A stretch of 13,081 nucleotides of DNA from Bacteriovoracaceae bacterium. GTDB taxonomy: Bacteria > Bdellovibrionota > Bacteriovoracia > Bacteriovoracales > Bacteriovoracaceae. Where the stretch lies: contig JAGSHJ010000041.1 in NCBI GenBank assembly GCA_023954595.1, forward strand, positions 1 to 13,081, given 5' to 3'. Positions 7,055 to 13,081 of this stretch are shown piece after piece (positions within the stretch are counted from its first letter, which is position 1; each line of letters opens with the position of its first letter). The translations under genes and the position numbers were made by a program. Below the pieces are notes generated by a model, which did not search any database, was not told where the DNA came from, and saw only the letters and a program-made list of their open reading frames with translations.

Positions 7055-9711
7055 TAATCCACCACTGTAAATTTAAAGTTAATAACCTTAAATGGTTTAG
7101 CACCTGCCATCTCATAGTCTGCGTACTCTTCTCCAGAGTCTGCGTCCTCAAAACAGTCAGAACAATTTGTAAAACGTGCTCTTAGGCGGCAGTTAAAGGT
7201 TGTACCTGGACGGATCCTTTTATTAACTTCCATGAGGGTTATGGCATTTTGCTGAATTGTAAGTCCACTTACAGAGTCGTCTGTTAGTGTCTGCGCCCAC
7301 GATTTCTGTGGGTTTATTTTTCCAAGTACGGCCTGATCGGCACCTGGTAGGAACCTTATAAGGCACTCGTTAGGGTTGAAATCATCACCTGAGTATGCTG
7401 GAGGATTTAAGCACTGAGATGCCTCAAGGCCTAACTCAGTTCTTCTATGAAAGTCCTGAGATACCCAAAGAGTTTCATTCTCTGAACTATTTTGAACCAA
7501 ACAAATTGGTTGAGAAGCATCTAAGTTGTATTTTTGATTATTTGTTCCATCGAGTTCAACAACAAAATTGTCCCTAGTCACATAATCACAATTACCTTCC
7601 GTTGTGTCACCGTCACTTGCAACACCGTTTTCATCAACACCTGGCCAGCCATCAATTTGACAAGGACTCCAGTTTGCAATGTCTTTGGCGTCGTTTCTAT
7701 TTTCTACTCTGTTTACGTAAGTTTTAGATGGGTCATCAAGTTTCATATGATCCCAGTCGTTTGCCAGGATTTGAACTCCACCCATTGTAGAGTTGGAGTT
7801 ATTGAACATGTTTATGTTAATCCCAACAATCTCACCTGGGCTAATTTTGATATTATTATTATTGTACTCAACTCCAGCTGTACCCTCTGAAGTTTGTACT
7901 GGGCTACCTTCATAAAGAAGATTTGCTAGTAAAGTCTCAATAGGCCCTCTCTCGTCCACAATGTAAGCAGGGGAGACACCATCTCTATTGTCTGGGTATT
8001 CTAAAAACTCTTTGGCAATTAAAACACTGTTTCTTCTATTGCTCTCATTTACTAGAGTGTTTGTTCCTAGAGGACAATAATTGTCTACTGGGTAAATGAA
8101 GTGATTTGTACTGCAGTTGGTAAACATATCAGAAAATGCATCTGCATAGGTTGTATCTGTCTTTTGAATATTACCACCACCAAGATCTGTGAACATTACA
8201 CCTTTCTTGTTTTCACCATAGTTTTTAAACAGAAGAAGGCCATACTCATCGAGTAATTTTTCCGATTTGTCTTTGGTGAATTGAGAACAGCTTTTGTTGG
8301 TTATGTTGTAATTTATATTTTTTGCAAGAATCTGAGAGAACTTACGAAAATTTGTAGGGTTTACTTGATGTCCCCAAAGGTAGGCCTGCTGGTTGTTCAT
8401 ATTGGTAAAGAAAGCACCTAGATTAACATCTTCACTTCTAATGAATTGGTCAAAAACGTCACTGCCTTTGGCACTCATGTCGCCAACTTCAGCAAAGGTT
8501 TCATTAAGTACAGTCAATACCATATCGCCCGCCTCTTCGTGTGAAGCAGAACAAGTTGTTTTTAAATCTTCCGTTAGGCTTGTAAGATAGTGAGATATTA
8601 TCTGACCTGCATAGTGGATGTCTTCTGTACTAGAGTCAGGATCATTTGGATCGTAATGTAGATACTCAGGGTAAGCTAGACGCTCTCCTGAGGACTTTGA
8701 AACTCTACCATCGTGGATTGGATCATCTTCGGTTAAAGCTCTCGAAGCATTAAAGAAGCGACCTAAGGCCCACTCACCAAAATGCGTTCTACCATTCACG
8801 AAGTAGCTAAACCAATCGGCTACACCCTCGTTTATAGCACCAGCTTCATCATAGAATAAAGATCCCAATTCAGATTGAAATGGTGTCGCATGATAAGAAG
8901 GCATATTATAAGAAATGTTTCTTTGATTCATCATAACTTTGACCAAAACATGGCCTAGCTCGTGATAAATTACAGATGGATCCTGGGCGGCATAGAGAAA
9001 GCTATTTGTATCATTCCAACCAAGACATAATTTGTTTTCTGATGGAGAGTAGTAAGCGTTAAATGGATCCAAATAACATTTTGAATAAACATTTAGAGTA
9101 GAGTTTGTTACTCCCAAAATATTGTCATAATCGTTTGGATCTCGAAGGCCTTTTGCTAGCCAAAAAGATAGGGTGTTCTCAATATCATATTTAGCAGCAG
9201 GCGGAACAAGGTTCTGTCCATATGTATGAGCTGTTGCGTGTGCACCCTCAAGGGCCTGATAAAATCTCTTGAGCATCTTATTAACATGGTAAAAAGTATT
9301 TACCTGGTAGAATTCATCAGAACCAACCGTATAGTCCCATCCACCATTATTGGCCTGCAAGGGGATTGATGTTGATGTGTTGTTGAGTACCTTGAAGCAG
9401 TCTTCATTGGTTTGGCCAAATTTAAAATAACAAGGGGTCTCAAGGTATGGAAGCTCTGTAACATAAGTCGCACTTACGTAGTCGCTCATGTTTGGATAAG
9501 AGAGACTAGAGTATCCACTACTAATGATTGGGTTTGACTCATATACATAGCCATTTCCTGTATAGTAGAAGTCTCCTGATATTGCGTCCTCTCTAGTTCC
9601 TGATTTAGAGGCCTGTAGTGCCTCTTGGCAGGAAGACAAGAGCATCGTACTTGCCATGAATATGGCAAATGAAGCTTTTTTGGTGAATTTGAAGGCCCTT
9701 CCGTAGAACAT
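7054..9711 (-). CDS. Thermolysin-like zinc metalloprotease lipoprotein
   Basis: A predicted lipoprotein of 885 residues: basic start, hydrophobic run, lipobox LSSC with Cys28 lipidated. Gln29 at +2 rather than Asp suggests the outer membrane. A GYVYESNPI segment at 54-62 looks like the start of an M4/M36 mature domain, and DEFYQVNTFYHVNKML (132-147) is also family-like. Zinc site: HELGH (250-254, catalytic Glu251), third ligand Glu295 in GAINEGVADW with Asp299, and DIHYAGQIIS (364-373), where His366 parallels thermolysin His231. This is a complete gluzincin inventory. Residues about 610-885 are beta-rich, with an acidic, possibly calcium-binding stretch (686-709) and a Cys-rich end (841, 850, 853). 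AAGGA lies 7 bases before the ATG. It sits 29 bases after the 1059-residue gene and overlaps the PepSY-like gene by one base. Substrate unknown. Confidence 0.85.
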   Translation of the reverse strand: MFYGRAFKFTKKASFAIFMASTMLLSSCQEALQASKSGTREDAISGDFYYTGNGYVYESNPIISSGYSSLSYPNMSDYVSATYVTELPYLETPCYFKFGQTNEDCFKVLNNTSTSIPLQANNGGWDYTVGSDEFYQVNTFYHVNKMLKRFYQALEGAHATAHTYGQNLVPPAAKYDIENTLSFWLAKGLRDPNDYDNILGVTNSTLNVYSKCYLDPFNAYYSPSENKLCLGWNDTNSFLYAAQDPSVIYHELGHVLVKVMMNQRNISYNMPSYHATPFQSELGSLFYDEAGAINEGVADWFSYFVNGRTHFGEWALGRFFNASRALTEDDPIHDGRVSKSSGERLAYPEYLHYDPNDPDSSTEDIHYAGQIISHYLTSLTEDLKTTCSASHEEAGDMVLTVLNETFAEVGDMSAKGSDVFDQFIRSEDVNLGAFFTNMNNQQAYLWGHQVNPTNFRKFSQILAKNINYNITNKSCSQFTKDKSEKLLDEYGLLLFKNYGENKKGVMFTDLGGGNIQKTDTTYADAFSDMFTNCSTNHFIYPVDNYCPLGTNTLVNESNRRNSVLIAKEFLEYPDNRDGVSPAYIVDERGPIETLLANLLYEGSPVQTSEGTAGVEYNNNNIKISPGEIVGININMFNNSNSTMGGVQILANDWDHMKLDDPSKTYVNRVENRNDAKDIANWSPCQIDGWPGVDENGVASDGDTTEGNCDYVTRDNFVVELDGTNNQKYNLDASQPICLVQNSSENETLWVSQDFHRRTELGLEASQCLNPPAYSGDDFNPNECLIRFLPGADQAVLGKINPQKSWAQTLTDDSVSGLTIQQNAITLMEVNKRIRPGTTFNCRLRARFTNCSDCFEDADSGEEYADYEMAGAKPFKVINFKFTVVD

Positions 9712-9740
9712 TCGTTTATCCTTGTTGTATCGTTTCGGAT

Positions 9741-12700
9741 TTAAAATCCAAAAGTTTGAGTCCCGTCTGGCTTTTGATTGCCAGGTCTTGCATTGCCAGA
9801 GTTAAACATGTCCGGCATGCCAGGCTCTGAATCAACGCCACTTTCACAAGCTGCAACTTTTATTTCTCCAACCTTGGAGTTAAATTTTTGTCTTTTGTAT
9901 TGGGCAAGAACTTCTGAAGCTTCTTCTTCAGCTTTTTCGTACATATCCACAACTTTACTGTCTGTAGATTTAGTAGAGCAGTTAGACTCTTGGCGCATTC
10001 TGTCTTTGAGCCCTTGGTTCTGAATGTTGTGATAGCTTGTCATCTTTGTAACTGATGCATCTTGAGAGGCCTGAATGTTTTCACAACTTGGCTCTTTTAT
10101 ATATTCATATTCAGTTCTGGCACTTGTTCTAATGCGGCAGAATGAACCTGATTCATTCATCTTTTGAAAGCCTATTGGTAGGTGAGTAGTGTCGTTGCAT
10201 ACATTGGAATTACCAGAAGCAATACTTCTTACATAGCCTTCATATGCTGGGCGTAGCCTTTCTAATTTTTGACAAACTCTCAGATCAGCACCACCTCCAC
10301 CTTCTCCACAAAAGCTTGATAAGCTCATTTGGGAGTAGTCGTTAGTGTTCTTTCCGCCTCCGGAGCCTAAGTTTCCATAAAGATTACCACCGCTCTCATT
10401 ACCAAATGAATCACACGAAAGTACTATAGAGCGGATATCCTGTGCTGCTGCTGTATCAGCTGAAGATGTTGCAATGGCCGCAATATCATTTGCAAGGCTT
10501 CCAAACTCACTTCCACTTCCTCCTGGACATGGATTAACTCTAAAGTCTGCATACTTATTGCACGCTTCCATTATTTTCTCATTTGACTCTTTCGCTTTTT
10601 CACTTTCTTTCTGATTAGCAGCAGTTGCACTCTCTAGGGCCTTTTGTTTTGCCTGCTCAAGTTGAACAATCTTTTGGTTTATGGCACTCGTACATTGAGA
10701 GATTACACCGTTCCATTGCTCACGTTGTTTTTTATAGTTACTTACGTACTTTTCTTCTATCTCTTTGGTAAATGCGGCCGTCACTTCCTGACGGTGTTGT
10801 GCGAGTTGATCTTTGACCTGGTCAATATTGGCCATGATTTTAGCCTCATACTTATCAGGGTCTTCTAGTGCTAGGGACGGGTCAACTCCGGCCAAAAGCT
10901 CTGTGTCTGTGAAGTTCAAGGCCAGCTCCATTCCGTTGCTGTCTTCTTTCTTATATTGAGTACCCATTTGGTAGAGGGAGTCGATTGTACGAGAGCTCGT
11001 CTCCAGGCTTTTACTTACCATTTCAAATTCAGTGATTAAGTCATTTTTTAACTTATCCATGTTTGACTTGTATCTTGCTGCGACAACCTGCTGGCTTTTA
11101 CGTGTCTCTTCTACGATCTTTTTTGCCTTGTCTACGCATGCTAATGCGTTTGAAGCACATGCATTTGCTGTTCTTACACAAAAGCCTGGGCCATTTAGAT
11201 CTGTTGAGTTCGTGCCACAAGTACCAGCACCGCTACCTGTACTTGTATCATCTGGACAAGAGATCATACCCTCAATGATTTCAGTTTTAAGATTTGATGC
11301 AAATTCTTCTTGGGAAACTTCAAATTTTGTTGCGTAAGACTTAAGGGCCTTAATTTTTTCACTAGCTGAGTAACCACCTGTTCTTGCATCTTGCTCAAAT
11401 TCTTCTCTACAATCTTGTGCTAGAAGAGTTACAAGATCAGAAGCTCTAAGTCTTGTAGACGCTCCAACTTGTTGTCCTTTTATCGTGAATGACTTATCTG
11501 AAACAAATCCATATCTTGTGCCTGAGCTTTGTTGAGCGTCAGCAATCTTTTCCATCTTTTCTTCAACAGTATAGCGGTCATCGCTTAAGATTTTTGTTAC
11601 ATAGTTCTTAAAGGCACTATCAGCTTCGCGATTCGCCTTAGCTGAAATATTGGGATCATTAAGCTTGCCAACAAAACCTTGTATGCCGCCAAACTCGTTA
11701 GCGATATGATTGTTCATACAGCTGTTTTTCTCTTTCTTTTCCCAGTCGTATAGAACTTGGTCTATATCAACACTATCGCTTTCTATTGATTGTACAATTG
11801 AAGAAAGCTCTGGTTCATCTCCGAGTGCTTTGGATAAATCTTTTTGCATGTTGTCGAGATTGTTTTTTGCTTTAGTTGCTGCAATTGAAAAAGATTGCAC
11901 TAGAGAATCTGCGTTCGTTGAGAATTCTCTTGTTCTTATCCCGCCAAGTGTATCACTAGGTGAGACGTTGATTGTCTTGGCATCACGTGCCTTTTTATAG
12001 GCCTCGTCTGCAATCTTTCTTATTTCAGTTTCATATTGCTTTTGCTTTGCAAAGAAATTCTCTGCACCAAGCTCTTCTGAGTTGTTTGCTAGAGTCTGTT
12101 CGATTCCTCTAAGTCCACCTTTTTGACCAAAGTCAGAAAACTGATTGTTAGAGAATAAGCTTTTACATTGAGGGTCATTGAATTTATCTTCAAAGTTAAT
12201 ATCTTTGAGTGCGTTTGCGTATTTCTCTCTTGATTCCCCAGTAAGACTATTTGATCCGGTACCGTTGAGTAGGATGTCGCCTTTTTTAATTTGATCAAGA
12301 TCGTCTTCAGCTAATTTCTTGAAAACTTCTATTCTTTTCTCTAGAGACTCTTTCATTTGGCTGAGCATTTCTTCTCTGGCCAACAACTGTGTATTTAATT
12401 GATTCTTGGCCTTTTCGTAACAGCCTATACCTTGAGTGGTATATCTTTCGTGTCCTGCAGTTAGGTAGTTCTCTAGTGTGTTTACGTTTTTTTCTGCAAC
12501 ACTTAAAAGTGCGTCGTAATGTCCTTGATTGAAAAGAGCATCGTCTAGAGGTGCTGAACAACTAAGACCGCTACTTATTTGATCCGTTCTTGCTTGAAGA
12601 ACAAAGCATCCGTTTTGTGCCAAAATAGGCGGAACCTGTGAAGGGTCAACTGGTTGAATGCCAAGGCTTTGCTCAAGTTGTGAGGCACTTGCTTGCGCTT

Positions 12701-12920
12701 GTTGGCTTTGCAAACGTAATTGATGTTGTTGAACAAAAGTTTGTCCAAGTTCATTAATAGCTTTCAAGGTTTTTGCAGCATCGGCCCAATTGTCTTGGGT
12801 TGCTTGCTCTTCTGTCTGTGCCATTAAATGGGTGGGTACAAACATCTGAAAGGACAATAGTAATGGCAGAATTCTAACTCTGCTTCGAACTTTGTCTCTT
12901 CCTGCTTTAAATCTTGACAT
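9741..12920 (-). CDS. Large exported, cysteine-rich, coiled-coil protein of unknown function
   Basis: I do not recognise this 1059-residue protein. The N-terminus is export-like: a basic n-region (eight Lys/Arg in the first 16 residues), a hydrophobic core ILPLLLSFQMFV (17-28) and a likely signal peptidase I site after LMA (32-34). The mature part is mostly charged helix, with coiled-coil-prone stretches near 47-87, 170-212, 286-316, 345-366, 596-650 and 695-786. It has 22 cysteines, all after the signal peptide, many in clusters (555-595 and 787-1025), suggesting disulfides in an oxidising compartment. A Gly/Ser/Asn-rich linker spans about 799-877. The tail (1030-1059) is Gly/Pro/Asn-rich and probably disordered. 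GAGGA (12927-12931) lies 6 bases before the ATG. As first gene of the operon, it may be a scaffold, adhesin or substrate for the downstream protease; that is inference. Confidence 0.8.
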   Translation of the reverse strand: MSRFKAGRDKVRSRVRILPLLLSFQMFVPTHLMAQTEEQATQDNWADAAKTLKAINELGQTFVQQHQLRLQSQQAQASASQLEQSLGIQPVDPSQVPPILAQNGCFVLQARTDQISSGLSCSAPLDDALFNQGHYDALLSVAEKNVNTLENYLTAGHERYTTQGIGCYEKAKNQLNTQLLAREEMLSQMKESLEKRIEVFKKLAEDDLDQIKKGDILLNGTGSNSLTGESREKYANALKDINFEDKFNDPQCKSLFSNNQFSDFGQKGGLRGIEQTLANNSEELGAENFFAKQKQYETEIRKIADEAYKKARDAKTINVSPSDTLGGIRTREFSTNADSLVQSFSIAATKAKNNLDNMQKDLSKALGDEPELSSIVQSIESDSVDIDQVLYDWEKKEKNSCMNNHIANEFGGIQGFVGKLNDPNISAKANREADSAFKNYVTKILSDDRYTVEEKMEKIADAQQSSGTRYGFVSDKSFTIKGQQVGASTRLRASDLVTLLAQDCREEFEQDARTGGYSASEKIKALKSYATKFEVSQEEFASNLKTEIIEGMISCPDDTSTGSGAGTCGTNSTDLNGPGFCVRTANACASNALACVDKAKKIVEETRKSQQVVAARYKSNMDKLKNDLITEFEMVSKSLETSSRTIDSLYQMGTQYKKEDSNGMELALNFTDTELLAGVDPSLALEDPDKYEAKIMANIDQVKDQLAQHRQEVTAAFTKEIEEKYVSNYKKQREQWNGVISQCTSAINQKIVQLEQAKQKALESATAANQKESEKAKESNEKIMEACNKYADFRVNPCPGGSGSEFGSLANDIAAIATSSADTAAAQDIRSIVLSCDSFGNESGGNLYGNLGSGGGKNTNDYSQMSLSSFCGEGGGGADLRVCQKLERLRPAYEGYVRSIASGNSNVCNDTTHLPIGFQKMNESGSFCRIRTSARTEYEYIKEPSCENIQASQDASVTKMTSYHNIQNQGLKDRMRQESNCSTKSTDSKVVDMYEKAEEEASEVLAQYKRQKFNSKVGEIKVAACESGVDSEPGMPDMFNSGNARPGNQKPDGTQTFGF

Positions 12921-12954
12921 GCTTTTTCCTCTTCTAATGAGCTTTTCAGTCTCT

Positions 12955-12982
12955 TTATCGGCTATAAGCCTCTGAAATATTA
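12955..12982 (-). promoter_or_regulatory. Sigma-28 (FliA)-type promoter of the three-gene operon
   Basis: On the - strand, GCCGATAA (complement of 12955-12962) is identical to the FliA -10 consensus. Upstream, TAATATTT (complement of 12975-12982) matches 6 of 8 bases of the -35 consensus TAAAGTTT. The spacer is 12 bases, one more than the usual 11. Transcription would start near 12947, giving a leader of about 27 bases that contains the GAGGA site of the first gene. Confidence 0.55.
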
Positions 12983-13010
12983 ATTATCGAGACAAAAAAA
13001 CCTTAAGGAT

Positions 13011-13016
13011 ATTATA
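13011..13016 (-). promoter_or_regulatory. Isolated TATAAT on the - strand upstream of the operon
   Basis: A perfect TATAAT -10 hexamer (complement of 13011-13016) lies about 90 bases upstream of the operon's first ATG. At 16-18 bases upstream there is no recognisable -35 (the 17-base position reads TACCTG). It could be a second, housekeeping promoter needing an activator, or chance in an AT-rich stretch. Confidence 0.25.
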
Positions 13017-13024
13017 TGACCAAG

Positions 13025-13064
13025 TTTGCCACTCAGGTACTGGGGACACATTAATCTTGGCAAA
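13025..13064. repeat. Inverted repeat around a GGGGACAC motif at the window edge
   Basis: TTTGCC (13025-13030) and GGCAAA (13059-13064) are perfect inverted copies, 28 bases apart. CCAAG (13020-13024) and CTTGG (13056-13060) form an alternative, mutually exclusive pairing. Between them lies CAGGTACTGGGGACACATTA (13034-13053). The GTGTCCCC/GGGGACAC core reminds me of short repeats bordering REP-associated (RAYT) transposases in various Proteobacteria; this is from memory and unverified. The element is cut off by the window end. Confidence 0.25.
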
Positions 13065-13081
13065 ATGCTCTGTTGAGATAA

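Noticed and set aside
11032..11337. Open + strand frames of 60-118 codons opposite the - strand operon, for example at 7534-7890 and 11032-11337
   Set aside because: They lie antisense within clearly coding genes, have low-complexity or Leu/Ser-rich products without recognisable motifs, and lack consistent ribosome sites.
1..13081. tRNA genes, rRNA, CRISPR arrays, tandem repeats or complete insertion sequences
   Set aside because: None seen on either strand by reading; nearly all of the window is accounted for by protein genes.

Overview
This is a bacterial chromosomal window of moderate to low GC with dense, short-spaced genes and mostly good Shine-Dalgarno sequences. The gene content fits a Gram-negative heterotroph that degrades amino acids and carries outer-membrane lipoproteins and large secreted proteins. 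My best guess, which is inference only, is a Bdellovibrionota (Bacteriovoracales-type) bacterium. No tRNA, rRNA, CRISPR array or complete insertion sequence is visible.

Left part (1-2167, + strand): the end of a leucine/isovalerate (liu) catabolic operon. It holds the biotinyl C-terminus of the 3-methylcrotonyl-CoA carboxylase alpha subunit, then HMG-CoA lyase, then a crotonase-fold protein where methylglutaconyl-CoA hydratase is expected. Together these would take 3-methylcrotonyl-CoA to acetoacetate and acetyl-CoA. The crotonase lacks both canonical catalytic glutamates. A small lipoprotein gene with its own promoter follows (2267-2602). It converges on a Rep/PcrA/UvrD-type helicase gene (2674-4713, - strand), with a hairpin cluster between them.

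Middle (4714-6561): a 153-bp divergent intergenic region separates the helicase from metG (methionyl-tRNA synthetase, + strand). The metG stop overlaps, tail to tail by 11 bp, the last gene of the operon on the right.

Right part (6551-12920, - strand): a three-gene operon, the most interesting section. In transcription order it encodes (i) a 1059-residue exported, coiled-coil-rich protein with 22 cysteines that I do not recognise; (ii) an 885-residue lipoprotein with a thermolysin-like zinc protease domain (HELGH, NEGVAD and a downstream His) and a C-terminal beta-rich region; (iii) a 167-residue membrane-anchored protein whose C-terminal half resembles the PepSY part of M4/M36 protease propeptides. 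The protease domain appears to begin almost directly after the lipobox, so it seems to lack its own propeptide. The third gene starts inside the protease stop codon (TAATG). I propose a protease with a split, in-trans propeptide. The operon is preceded by a sequence matching a sigma-28 (FliA) promoter, which would tie it to motility-phase expression. A hairpin plus T-run that would end it lies antisense within the metG 3' end.

The right edge (13005-13081) holds no gene I can support, but contains a GGGGACAC motif, an inverted repeat and a 12-codon ORF.
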